Shown here: positions 11,442 through 23,022 of the stretch, one piece after another
How positions within the stretch are numbered: position 1 is the first letter of the stretch
Layout of the letters: every line of letters starts with the position of its first letter
Source of the DNA: Adineta ricciae
Taxonomy: Eukaryota; Rotifera; Eurotatoria; Adinetida; Adinetidae
NCBI GenBank assembly: GCA_905250025.1
Contig: CAJNOJ010000036.1
Span: 310,001-374,000, forward strand
Length of the DNA: 64,000 bases
Direction: 5' to 3'
Notes under the pieces: model-generated
Told to the model about the DNA's origin: nothing
The model's input: the letters and a program-made list of their open reading frames with translations, nothing else
The model's database searches: none
Translations under genes and position numbers: made by a program

Positions 11442-11972
11442 ATGGAGAATTACTCGGATGACACTATGGAGCTCTTCCCATATGATACCATAACTGAATA
11501 TGAGTTCGCTGACATGGTTTCGGATCCTGACTCGAAATCTGCTGTAGACGATATCCATAATTGGTTGTATAGGGCTTCACTGGAAGTATGTGAAATTCCG
11601 ACGAATAGAAAAGAATGGTTGATTTCAGACGCATCATCATCACGTCTTAGATCTCCTCGTTTATTCGAATTCTTGTTGCTTCTCGTTGCAAAACCACATT
11701 ATGAATCCTATGCTTCATTCACTGATCGAAGCAAAGGAATCTTTCAGATACATCAACCTGAGAAAGTAGCTGCACTCTGGCAAGCAGTCAAAAGTCGACA
11801 ATCGAATCAAAAGATGACCTACGATAAATTTGCTCGAGCAATACGGTGGTACTACAAGTCGAATATCATGCAGAAAACCAACACTCGTTACACCTTTCAA
11901 TTCTCATCGGAAACCTTGAGAAAGTCGCCCGTCGATGAGAACAACAATGGTACAGAGAGATTTTCAATATAA
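11442..11972 (+). CDS. ETS-domain transcription factor (short)
   Basis: The 176-residue single-exon product has an acidic N-terminus. A complete ETS winged-helix domain follows at about residues 66-152: LFEFLLLLV (helix 1), then FQIHQPEKVAALWQAVKSR, and the DNA-reading helix YDKFARAIRWYYK with its conserved Arg residues, ending in the strand RYTFQF. ETS proteins bind GGA(A/T) sites and control transcription. Only about 20 residues follow the domain, so the protein is small for the family and has no PNT domain. Beyond 'ETS family' I cannot assign a subfamily. The ATG chosen is the first in frame. Confidence 0.92.
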   Translation: MENYSDDTMELFPYDTITEYEFADMVSDPDSKSAVDDIHNWLYRASLEVCEIPTNRKEWLISDASSSRLRSPRLFEFLLLLVAKPHYESYASFTDRSKGIFQIHQPEKVAALWQAVKSRQSNQKMTYDKFARAIRWYYKSNIMQKTNTRYTFQFSSETLRKSPVDENNNGTERFSI

Positions 11973-13214
11973 GGTTTTGTGTACAAACTGAGAATTGATT
12001 TCGATACTTGTTGTGTTACTTCACCACAATGGACTCAAAAAGATCTCAATCGATCAAATCATACAAAACAAATTGTGTTTCTATTAATAGTAACTAATCT
12101 GCGGCTAGATATGCAAATGTATTGGAGTAACATTTCAGTGGTGATATTGTGGCTTTTCAAAATCTTAATATAGTTTTGTTATTAGTAAATAAATTCTGTT
12201 CGGTTTTTTTGTAAACGCTAATATTGAAGTTGCAAAATTTGCGTCTCATATGTCTACACACGTTTAATCACACAAATGCATGACTCGTGTTGAACAATTA
12301 TGAGTACGTTGATGATTACTTGAGAAAAACATCGACGTAAAAGTATTGAAATACCTCTCTTGTCAACGCTTACTTTATTTACCAGACGTCTTGTTTGCAG
12401 ACGGGAAAAATATTTAAGAATTCATGGAAATCAAACCTGTAAACTATTCCACAAAGAAATGTATTCTTTTCTCGACGAGACATCAGCGTATTTTTCTCCA
12501 TTCTGACAAATTTACTACATGAGGCCTTGAATATGTTTTATTGAAAGTGTCGTGAAACCGACAACCTTGGAATTTTTGTAGGTTTTACATCGATATAAAC
12601 TACGATAGAATATAATTACGTATTAACTAAAGGTTACTAGAATTACGTTGGTACACTGTATTAATGCACAGTCGGCTTGACTCCTTTCACACAGCGATTG
12701 TATCAGTATTATGAGGCAGGAGTAGATCAAAATACCAGCGCCAGTTCTTTACATGGCAAAACAAATCCATACTGAATATAGTGATTTATGAAAAAGCTGT
12801 CCCCTTCTGTTTTTTTTAATCTATGCGTACTCAAGTATGATTTTATGACATATGAGAGTGTGTGCAGCTTGATTGTGTCTGTTGCTCGTGGTAACGAAAT
12901 CCACTTACAACTTACGTTTCTCAGAAAGATTTTCAGTTTCTCCCGGATGAATAAAACAGTATAACTGTGCAAATCTATCCACCTAATTCGATCGAAAAGA
13001 TAATTCTCTACAATGATCTTTACATATCTAATGATTTCCTAAAGCATATCACATAGATGTTGTATTATCCAGATTTGCGTTTTTGCTTTGCTGTCGTAAG
13101 ACATATGTTCGCCGTCATGTGACTTCATTTGATCTGACCGTACCAAACACTACCAAATGAGGTTGTCAGTATTGATATCCATCTTAATTCTTTACGGACC
13201 ATCTACAGTCTGAT
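11973..13214. other. Intergenic, no gene recognised
   Basis: AT-rich sequence after the ETS gene. Short open frames on both strands lack domain features or coherent splice sites. Confidence 0.5.
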
Positions 13215-13946
13215 ATGATGAATTCTATCAATACAAACTCGAAGAGAACTAATCAAATTTCACCTTCATCGTAAGAAAACAAATCTTTTTCGTAGAAAAA
13301 CAATTGGCATGTTTGTCTAACATAGTAGTCAACGTTTAAAAATCGGTGTATGGATTTGTCTTCTATTATTACTCATATTAATCATCTTGATTGCGACATT
13401 AGTTCCTATTGTTATTTTAGTACATATGAGCACTTGTAAGATCTTTTTTCGTGAACACCGAAATTCTCTTTCTACATAACGATGAATGAATACCTTTACA
13501 TTTAAGCAACTACAACAATAATGGCGGCCTTAATCGACTCGAGTAAACGACCTTCGAGTTCAAGATACATGACTATATGTTGTATTTATATAGCACAAAC
13601 TACCACAACTGCTACGTCGTTTACATGGAATCAGTCGATTGATGGCAAGACAGTTACATGTAATGCTGTTAATAATTCAAATCCAGCATATACAGACTGC
13701 ATCGAGCTTCGAATTGATGGTTATTATTTTCCGAATGATGTCGGTTGTTTATCCCAATGGAGTACAGCAATTGCATCACAATGGGATCCTTTAGAATTTT
13801 GTCGCCAAGTGACTGGTTTATCTATAACTAATGCATCGATTTTCTATGAATGTGATGCAAATCAACGACGTATTGTTTGGATTGCGAAGACTTGGTCATT
13901 CGTTGAAGATATGCGATATAGTCGTCATTTAAGGTGTTATTTTTGA
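13215..13946 (+). CDS. Signal-anchored (type II) cell-surface protein, function unknown
   Basis: Proposed exons are 13215-13270, 13326-13435, 13507-13542 and 13594-13946 (184 residues). A short polar cytoplasmic start leads to a long, Leu/Ile-rich membrane segment starting WICLLLLLILIILIATL. After it come a Thr-rich linker and a cysteine-containing extracellular domain with several N-glycosylation sites. The last intron (13543-13593, 51 bases) has no stop and a length divisible by three. If it is retained the protein is 201 residues. I favour splicing because it joins the Thr-rich stalk cleanly and the segment is AT-rich with GTAAAC...TATAG ends. No known domain is recognised. The next gene has the same overall design, so the two may be tandem paralogues. 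Confidence 0.6.
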
Positions 13947-14715
13947 AATCTTCAGTGAAACAGGAAGACGAATTTTTTTCCCTACTATTTTTGTTTTCAT
14001 AGACTATTTCACGATAATCTAGACTATTCGACATATCTATAAGAGTCAAGACATCTACAGAGATGTCTTCAGTTTAAGATAATAATAAAAGTTAATCAAA
14101 TTGCAACTTCGATTGTCTAACTAATCAAGTTCGTTTCCGAGAACGAAATGCTGCTACATAACTTTAGATACATCTTGAAGATAGCATTCCATCAGTATCA
14201 CGAATCAATATCACTAGAAATTTCAAAAGATTGCATAAAGTAAGCATATCAACAGCCGATGACGATGTCCTTTCCTGTTTGGGAGCTATTGTATTCACAA
14301 CATATGCTTACGGTACATTTTAATTAATGATTCATGTGCAATATCAAAAGGTTTTCTACTAATTCACCTGTCTCGAACAATAACACACGTGTATTGTAAA
14401 TTCTGGTTCTTTTGTCACACGTTATGAACGTATATTTATGCAATTAAATATACGTTTTATCCCTCAATCAATGAATATATGTAGAATTGATTAATGATAT
14501 CCAAATGAAAAAAGAATTTGTAAGCCTTGAGTTCTCTTTTAATTGAGACGTCATGGGATGATATAAATAGATTAATCGAATAATGACGTAGAAACATCTA
14601 ATCGACAACAATAACCATTGTTTTGTAACTTTAATTCAGTATATAAAACAAAGACATATGAAAAGATATAATCCATTTCTTTACACTCTGTGATATAAGC
14701 AATTGAAATATTCAC
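13947..14715. other. Intergenic spacer between two surface-protein genes
   Basis: AT-rich. Contains an AATAAA-like poly(A) signal around 14082 that would serve the upstream gene. Nothing else was recognised. Confidence 0.5.
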
Positions 14716-16191
14716 ATGACTTGGTTCAAAGGCTGTGCTTCCAATCAAAAGTAGATTTTTACAAACTTTCTCTCAAGTCAATTCCGTTAGCTTTTTACTT
14801 TATAGATCGAAGCGACTACGTTTTTTTCTGTTAGCCAGTGGAATTCTGGTAGTTATTGGAGTAACTGTAGCTATTATAGTGGTTGTTATTAAATCTAAGT
14901 CTTCATCGAATTCTCCAACACCTGATAACGTTCAAAGATCGATTGGTAAATTCTATCGACTTTTCTCTTTGCTTAGTTACTTATTCATTTGTTGAATTAT
15001 TGCAGCTCCTCCCTTCAATATCACGTATCTGTTGAGTGATTCATTAACGAATTCATCGAATCAGCTCAAATTTAGTCCAGACGAACGTTCACAGATTGCC
15101 CGTGATGTATTTATGAAAAATGCATGTTCTAATAACTATAATCCTTCTTTCGCTCTTTAGTTCGAATCGAATCTTAACTTAAGCACGAGAAATGTCTTAG
15201 AAATTCGTGATATTATCTACACGACCGCAATGGGAAATAAATCTACATCTCGACGCAAACGATCGTATGTGATCTATGTTGAATAGTTTCCTCACTGTTG
15301 TTTTACGTTCGATAGGATACAATGTGATCAAGATGTCAATGGAATGAGTGGACCTGCATTGTCGTTCGATTTCAATTTAATCAAGCCAAATGATCCGTCA
15401 TGCCAAAATCAAACTTGCATTAGCAAAATCTTATCAGAAATTTATAAAAACTTTCGCAATATTCGATCATTGATAATTAATTCAAAAAATCAACAAACAA
15501 GATTACGATTATGTTCAGTTGGCTCGTTGCCAGTGACAGGTAATTGAATGGTTCTTTATTGATATTTTTCACGCTTATTCTTTCAGCCGATGATTTCGTT
15601 GAAGAAACAACGATAACTACACAATCATTCACAAGCATCAAACAAACAGCAATGCCATCTACAACAACATTGACAACTGTTCCTCAAACAACAACAGCAA
15701 CCACACAAATGTTCACGACTGCCGAATCCACTATGACAACATTAAACTTCACAACTTCTCAAGTGTCAAGAATGAGTACAGTTTTCAATACCGAAACAAC
15801 AATCATACTTCCTAATACTACCTCGAATAACACTCAACGTATGTCATTGTTCAGAATCATACATCTGATATTTTCGATTTCGTTTCAAATTAGATAACGC
15901 CGAGATTTGTATAAGAAAACTTCCATTGCTTCAAGGTAAACACAGCAATTTCTGTAATTTTTTTCTTCTTCATCACTGTTGATTCTTCTAGAGCAAACAT
16001 CGCCCTATAGAATTTCTCTTACAAGTACTTTATTCTACCAAGATGAACACATCCTAGTTGTTGTTGGTGCATCCAAATTCGAAATCACTCTTGATATGCA
16101 AACCAAACAGCAACATATCGTCATCAATGGTGTAATGGCCTACAACAAATGTCAACGAACAATCGATCTTTCGCTACCAACAAATATCTAA
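14716..16191 (+). CDS. Signal-anchored mucin-like surface protein with a furin-type site
   Basis: Eight exons join perfectly in frame (14716-14750, 14806-14945, 15006-15106, 15161-15264, 15316-15539, 15587-15838, 15894-15935, 15992-16191; introns 47-60 bases) and give 365 residues. A 16-residue cytoplasmic start precedes a single membrane helix (residues ~18-40, rich in Val and Ile). The ectodomain begins with an N-glycosylated region, then SRRKRS near residue 122-127. That matches a furin (RxKR) site and could release the distal part. A Cys-containing domain, a Thr/Ser-rich mucin-like stalk (~residues 205-285) and a C-terminal beta-rich domain follow. No named domain is recognised, so the function is unknown. 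Confidence 0.72.
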
Positions 16192-16416
16192 TCGATCTCT
16201 TCCAATGAATTCTATAAGAAAATGTCAAATATAAGCATAAACAATTCGTATTTTTTAAATAATTAATCAGATAAATACAATAAACAGTTTAGTAGCAAAA
16301 CACTCTTCACATATAAAGCTGGCACATCGGACTTGTTTTCTTGCTTAGCTGGTTCGGTCCGAAACTCGTGTATACAAACATTGAACAATCACCCATGAGA
16401 AAGCAAAAGTCATTAT

Positions 16417-17552
16417 TTATATCAAGAATTCAATTGTAACACCAATTTCCATTTCTACACCAGCAGATGTGTTGGGTTTTTTTACGTCAATCAACGCTTT
16501 TTTCTCTATCCAAAATTTATTTTGAGAAAAAGTTACTTGAATCAGTTCTTCAATTTCATTCAATGTTCCCGAAACCAGACTCATATATAATTTAAATTGT
16601 TTTAACTTTGGCAAGTAACTCTCAAGTAGATTTTGCCATTCCTCGCCATCCAATGCATCGACATCAATAAGATCAAAATCGATCGTTAATTGTTCTAAAT
16701 TTGGACATTGTCGGAATAAGTTAACAACGGAAAAGAAGTCCGAATCGAATATATAGAGATAACAACATTTCAAACTCGACGCTGAAGGATAATCAGCTAT
16801 GTTGGGATCCAATCGAACAAGCGCACCTAATTGAGAAAGATTAGGAAAACGGATTAGAATAGATTCAATATCTTGGATTGGTATCTGATTTAAAACTAAA
16901 TATTTCAGAGATGTATTTGGATTTATCGAAGACGATTTTACTGTCGAAATGTATTGATTTTCGAGAACTGACGTGCTACTCTCTGATGTATAGAGATATA
17001 AAACTTTCAGCGATTTCATCTGTAAAGAATAACGATTGAGAAGCCATCGATAGGTATCGATAAGTTTTTCTTCACATAAATTCGAACGAAAATGTATGAT
17101 TAACACTTGAAGATGATTTAAATAAATCATATCATCAATAATCGAATGAAGAGTGAACAAACCAATTGACTCAAGTGATAATGAATACAACGATTGGAAT
17201 TTAATCAATGGATAAGAGTCTTTGCATAGAATCTGATCGATTTGATCCGTGGTGTACTTATTCGATAATTTCAATGTTCTCACCTCGGAACAATCGGTAT
17301 CGGAAAGCATCTGGAAACAAAACAAATCATCGATAAATTCCAAAGAAAAGATAATCTTACCGTTCGACATTGTTTCATGTCTAATTCGGCTAAATCCAAA
17401 TATCGCATGCCGTAAGCTCGCACCAAAGACGAAAAACGACGATTAAGACCATAAAACGCCTTATGCAGATGATAACTATCGATGAAACGAAAGATTTCAA
17501 CGAATATTTCTGATGGAAGTTGCTCGAGAGCATTTACTGCTAACTCGGACAT
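16417..17552 (-). CDS. F-box protein with LRR-like C-terminus
   Basis: Two exons (17361-17552 and 16417-17310, 50-base intron, phase 0) encode 361 residues. An F-box lies at the N-terminus (residues ~10-45: LEQLPSEIFVEIFRF and on), the motif that binds Skp1 in SCF ubiquitin ligases. About 290 residues of irregular leucine-rich sequence follow with repeated LxxLxL patterns, presumably recognising a substrate. The first exon holds almost exactly the F-box. The substrate is unknown. Confidence 0.82.
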
Positions 17553-18214
17553 GTCTCTGATAGAAGAAGAAAAAAGTGGGTATAAACGACACGCTCGCCT
17601 ACGGGGTAAATGAAGAAAAACAAATAGCGTGAGTCATTCATTTATTTGCTCCAGTCGATTACTCGCGTTTTGTACCACGCGCGTTACTTTTTGCCCCTTC
17701 TAGTATGAAAGAATAAAAAACAGAATCACAGTACAACAAAAACATGTTTTTTTTTCAAAGCAACAACATGTCACTAGTTGATAGTTTCCAACTCATTCAG
17801 TCGAGATTGTCACCATCTTGAAGCGAATGAAATTTTTATTTGGAAATAAACGAAAACTGAACAACAGTATAGAAAAACCTCCAACTAAGTTAACTATCAG
17901 AAGGAGGAAATATCATGAGAACATATCATAAGGACTTTAACTATATGGAATATTCCTGCAGGATATTTCCAAGAAAAGTAAGACAATAATAACATCTATA
18001 GAGGGAAGATATTCCATTGACATCACTTTATCATACAAAGGTAATCGCCAGTCTCATTCGATTTACCATGTGAATCCGAACTATTTGTTTAAAATTCTCT
18101 CATTCTCACATATGATTTTCCTTAGTTAAACATTTTGATTTAAATGAAAAGTAAATATGAAAACATATTATCAATAATAATCATCAGAATAATATATTGA
18201 TTGCTAATCAACAG
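17553..18214. other. Intergenic, with a probable upstream remnant of the kinase pseudogene
   Basis: AT-rich. A splice acceptor (CTAATCAACAG, ending at 18214) directly precedes the kinase homology. A first exon or 5'-UTR of that gene may therefore lie here, but I cannot define it. Confidence 0.4.
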
Positions 18215-19197
18215 CAATTAGAGCGTAGACTAGGTTCAGGGTCATTTGGTGACGTTTATCGAGCATTGAATATTCAAACGAGAGAACGTGTTGCAATTAA
18301 ATTGAAAACAAATCCAAAATCGTTGTCTCAATTAGCATTCGAAGCGAAAATTTAGCGATTGTTGCAAGGCATACAAGGAATACCGAAGATATTTTGGTAA
18401 AGTGCAAGACATTGTGTTGTTCAGGAGAATGTTCAATTCGTTGTAGGTTTCGAGAAGAGAATGATTATAAATGCTTGGTCATGGAATTATTGGGAGCATC
18501 TCTGGAAGATTTGTTTCACTTGTGTAAACGACAATTTTCCCTAAAAACAATTCTTATGTTGGCTGATCAAATGATTTTACGAATTGAGTATATCCACCGG
18601 AAATATTATCTTCATCAAGAGTGAGCAATCTGCAACGTTTACGTGCAATGGAGTTATATTTTAGTATTAAATCAGAGAACTTTCTCGTTGACTTTGGTCT
18701 TGCCAAGAAATTCTACGATCATCGATTACAAAAGCATATTCTCTACCGCGAAGGAAAGAGTCTAACTGGTACACCTCGTTACACATCTGTATGTATTGCA
18801 TTTGAGATTTGTGAGGAAAACGTTTGTGTTTATGAGATTTCAACGCATCTCGGAATTGAACAATCACGTCGAGATGACATGGAAGCACTTGCCTATATTC
18901 TCATCTATTTCAATCGGTTGGAATTCGTTTGTTCTGATAGTGTTCGACAATCTGTTTTTTCCTAGTGGTACTCTCCCGTGACAAGGGATCAAAGCATTGA
19001 ATAGATAACAGAAATATGAAAAAATTTGCGAATTAAAAATGTCGGTATCAATTCTCAATCTTTGTACGAATTTATCACCGAAATTCGCAATGTATTTAAA
19101 CTACTGTCGACGGTCGTATTACACTGGCGAATCTTTACGAATTTATCGTATCGCCTTAAGTATCAATATGATTACGCTTTTGATTGAGTTTTACTAG
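18215..19197 (+). pseudogene. Casein kinase I-like pseudogene
   Basis: Homology runs through the CK1 catalytic domain: LGSGSFGDVYRA with the ATP-site glycines, VAIK with the catalytic Lys, [34 protein letters not shown] and FAMYLNYCR. Four short introns can still be placed (18397-18446, 18621-18664, 18789-18836, 18917-18965), and across them the frame is largely kept. The frame carries stops inside conserved positions. TAG at 18353-18355 replaces the Tyr after ESK-type sequence, TGA replaces the Trp of LPWQG, a TAA lies a few codons later, and a frameshift precedes QYDYAFD, where another TGA replaces Trp. HRD is HQD, and about 12 residues between NFL and DFG are missing. These changes together indicate loss of function. 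CK1 enzymes are Ser/Thr kinases of signalling and circadian pathways. Confidence 0.85.
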
Positions 19198-19660
19198 AGA
19201 AAAGTATATCAATGAGTGTACTCTGAGCGTCTTCAGAATGTTTTATCGACGAATTGCATTTTCAAAGAGTTTTCAAATGAAACAGAACTCGATTTCATTT
19301 GTTTCTTATAAAAAGTCTGTTCGTACTTAGATGCATTGGTAATTGAAGTTTTCCTCTTCTACGTAATCAAATGTATTGATCAGTCTGTTTGACAAAAGAG
19401 ACTCTCTTTACCTTTTCAGTAAACTGTGTAGATATGATGAAGAGTAGATGAATATTTCTATAGAAATAGATAGATATTTAACGCAAATAACAATGAATCA
19501 AACAAAAAACATGAATATGCATGTGTGTCGAATGTTTAGTGTTTTTTTTTGTACTTCAAATGAGAACAGCTATTGAAAGACGATATTGAGTTGTAAAAAT
19601 CAAGTTGACATAGGTGATTGTTTTAGTTAGGGGTTATAGCTGTTAGAGATTCGGTTCCCA

Positions 19661-19999
19661 ATGCATGATTGGCCTGTTTTAAATGTGATTGATGAAGATA
19701 TTGATATTGCAGAACAGGATCCTCATGGAAGTAATCGTACGGTGAGTCATAGTATGGCTAAAATTAGAAAATTGGTTGTCCTGTCTAGTTTTGAAAGAGA
19801 TAGAATGAACAAAAACGCATTTCGTGTTTCTGTGCCGAAGAGGAATACAAAGTACTATTTGCTATTAGAAGAGATCGCATCGAGTGAATGCATTCAAAGA
19901 AGAAAAGTAATGCATACCGTGTTCGTTGTTTCAGGATTCTCATTCAATTCTAAAAAGGAAAAAAACGATCGAAATATAAATTTCATCGAATCCTGCTGA
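19661..19999 (+). CDS. Uncertain 112-residue open frame
   Basis: An ATG-initiated frame of 112 codons lies between the kinase pseudogene and the PDZ gene. The first ~35 residues have coding-like composition and stop at a good donor (GTGAGT at 19742). The rest is less convincing. No domain is recognised. It could be a chance frame or a remnant of an exon. Confidence 0.2.
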   Translation: MHDWPVLNVIDEDIDIAEQDPHGSNRTVSHSMAKIRKLVVLSSFERDRMNKNAFRVSVPKRNTKYYLLLEEIASSECIQRRKVMHTVFVVSGFSFNSKKEKNDRNINFIESC

Positions 20000-20023
20000 A
20001 ATTTGTTCATGCAATATCATGCT

Positions 20024-21848
20024 TTACAAAGATGTCCCCATATGTAATCTACCTGTCGGAGGTTCTATCACTCCAGGAGTATCATTTTTATGTCGAAGAT
20101 ATGTATTCACGGCATCGGAAACTGTTTTTACTGATCTTTTATTTGTCAATGGCGTTGTTGAACTAGTTTTTCGTGGTAATTTTCCTGTTAATCCAGTTGA
20201 CATTAACATCATTTGATTAGGTAATGTACATTGATTATCCTGAATTTTCGATCGATACTTTCTGAGATTATTATTCGAACGTTTTGTTGTGGCGCCCGAT
20301 GCTGCAAACACACTATTAGACGACGTTTTTGTTCTATTACCTTTATTTGACGGTGACAATTTGTTGCCCATGCGTGGCTGGGTATTCGCATTTCGACGGA
20401 CTTTTTTTGATGATGAACGAGTCTGTGGCGTCAAAGGAGGTCTATATTGTTTAGGAGTTGATGGTAGGACAGTTATTGGCATCGGTAGCGGTGGATCCTT
20501 GTGAACCGCGGAACGATTAAGTGGAGCTGAAGAAGAGAAACAGAAAGAGTTAAATATATATATCTTGTTTATCTACTGTCGTTATCGTAATGGTCAAAAT
20601 CATCTTGCCATTTAACTTTGCTTGGTGTGTTTGGTGCCATTGATCGATTTTCTGTGATGACGTTCACTTTTGTTTCATTCGATGGTCGCTGGATGCGAAG
20701 AATAACCTAATCGAAGAACAACACATAGCTCTTCATACTTTTATGGTTAAAATATTCAAAATACTGGATAGGGCGATGCATAGCTCAGAATGGTTAATGC
20801 ATCTTCATAAACAATCGAATCGAAACATACAGTCAACGCCATTATTCGATCACCTATTCATAAAAAACAAGAGAAAATAATTCTTGATTGACTCATCGAA
20901 TGAAATCAAAAGACCTATTCTTAATGTATTCGCTTTGGTTTGCACTTCAAATGAATTTTTGTCCAGCATCTCTTTTATATAGATTCCTGCACGCATATTT
21001 CCCGTGATACTAAAATTGAGACCGCCAAATTTTGGATCTAACAATTCCACATCGATCATTTCAAAGTCCTAGAACGATTGAAGAGTAGTTTGTTAATTCA
21101 TTGTAGCCATCTTTTTCTTGTCACAAACTTTATCGATGTTTACTGAATGGAATGATGCTGAATTTCGATTTAACCCATCGATGCGATAATAGTGACTATT
21201 CAAGCTGGAAGCTTGAGAATGACGGAATGGAAATGTTCCAAACTAAAATAATCGCATATAGATGATCTGATTGTACGGGAGAAACCGTGGATTTTTTACT
21301 TTCTGAGCAGTACTATCAAGCGGGAAAGGATTAACTTTATATTCTTAACAAGAAAAGGAATAAACATGTGTCAAGAATGATTTTAACACAACAAACCATC
21401 ATCAGTTGTCTTCTTTCTTTTCAGAGTTAACGAAGATGATACAATAAATGGTTGAAGTTGTGCATGTGCTGATTTCGAATCTTGGTGTGAATATTTCTCA
21501 TGCAATTCTGCGGAATAATGAATTAATCAACGTCCAGTCATCACAAAACACAAACAAACCTCGAAATTTCGGTCGTAAATAAACTAACCATGTTAAAAAT
21601 CCCACTAATAATGACAATAATAGCGTACCAATGATCGAACCAACCAATGCTCCATTTGACACACATGTTAGATCGGTTCGATTAGACTTCGGAATAGCAG
21701 GAGTTGTTACAATTCCTGTTAATTCGAGAAAAGGATCCGAAAGAAATCCTCCACCAACTACAGAACTCTGAGTTTGAACCGAAACTGTTGACATAATCAC
21801 GACATAGAAGCACCAACATAATTTTGTATTGAGGAAAGTATGGAACAT
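20024..21848 (-). CDS. Single-pass membrane protein with a cytoplasmic PDZ domain
   Basis: Eight exons close in frame (21560-21848, 21397-21507, 21300-21343, 21144-21242, 20915-21068, 20765-20853, 20577-20706, 20024-20526; introns 50-75 bases) and give 472 residues. A signal peptide (residues 1-~25) is followed by a short ectodomain with one NRT site, a membrane helix (~67-90) and a cytoplasmic region. A PDZ domain follows at ~183-270: VELLDPKFGGLNFSI (ligand-binding loop), GIYIKEML, LRIGDRIMAL and VILRIQRP. The last ~200 residues are basic and Ser/Thr/Pro-rich, probably disordered. PDZ domains bind C-terminal peptides and scaffold complexes at membranes. A receptor-like protein carrying its own PDZ domain is unusual. 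The exon chain linking membrane and PDZ parts rests on one 44-base exon. Confidence 0.75.
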
Positions 21849-23022
21849 CTGCTACATGAATTATCCTAGAAAGAGAAGTAAGAAAGTTGCAATGCAATAC
21901 GATGATGAATGTACTTGGAATTGATGATAGTTCATTGAAAATAATGAAAAGTAAAACATGTGTTATTTCACACGCTTTTTTCGATGTGATTTAGAGAAAA
22001 TGAACGAATACATTGGCTTATGAAACGAAGAGAAGGACCGTTTAATGAGCAAGCAAGGAGAGAAAAAACATAGGTAAATATTGCGCGATCGGGACCAAAG
22101 AAGAGTAATTAAAACGAACGATATTTCTTTCTCCCTTTCTCTTTTGTATTGTCCGATACAGCTTACATCACCACAATAGCCATTAGTTCTTACTGAAAAT
22201 GGATCCTTTCTCGTTTATGTCCTCGTATTCATCTGTTATTTTTTGCTTTCTGTTGTCTCAACTTCAACAAAGAACTGTCAATGTTACTATCGATATATTG
22301 AACAAACTAATCATTCAACAATGATCTACGATTTCAAAGTTTATTTTCTTTTCGAATTTTGTTTTCAAGGCAAACTTTACCTCACGACGAACGTCAACGA
22401 AAGAAAAATTTCCCTACAGGTTTCAGACGCAATCATTTAACCAGATATAAAGCAAACAAAAATGACTTCACAACAATCGTCTAACAAGAAAAGATTACTT
22501 TTCGATTTTTTGTAGGAAAGACTGTTGTTGAAAGTTCATCTATAAATCTGGATAAACTCAGTGAGATACTTTCCGACTGTTTGATATCGCATCCGTTTCC
22601 AGTAAATCAGCATATGTGATCATGTTGACTACAGAATAGAATGCACATATTTGCCGTCAGATAGATTCGAACAGGTGACCTCTATCATGTGTACTACTAA
22701 GACCGTTCGAGCACGTTTAATTTTATTCTAATCGACAATAACTTGAATTCAATAAATAACATTGCGCTCATTGACATACTTCACATGGTGAACAAAGCAT
22801 TCGACGAAAATGTTTTTCTAATCTTAAGTCTAACAAATTCCTTTGATGCATAAAAGGACGTATGGGGACGTCACTTGCCAGAGATAAAAAGTGATTCGAT
22901 GAATAGAAAGATCATAGTTCATGTGCTTTGTATGGATGATTAAAACAAAGATTCTCCTGATAGAATTTGCTTTGAAAATATCTTTTCAGCAACTTTCTCT
23001 TTCTATCATGCAATAGGCATCA
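21849..23022. other. Intergenic region with a tRNA-like remnant
   Basis: No protein gene recognised. The tRNA-like stretch at 22652-22715 is listed separately. Otherwise AT-rich. Confidence 0.5.
22652..22715 (-). pseudogene. tRNA-like fragment (possible tRNA pseudogene or SINE head)
   Basis: Read on the minus strand, the stretch contains GTTCGAATC, a match to the B box of the internal Pol III promoter. About 35 bases before it lies GCTCGAACGGTC, resembling the A box of a Leu-type tRNA. The T-stem and acceptor stem do not pair well, so a functional tRNA is unlikely. Confidence 0.3.

Noticed and set aside
20775..20800. A stretch on the plus strand resembling a tRNA D-arm (TAGCTCAGAATGGTTAATGCATC)
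   Set aside because: It lies inside the PDZ exon on the other strand, where it encodes a normal part of the domain. No T-arm at the right distance, so coincidence.
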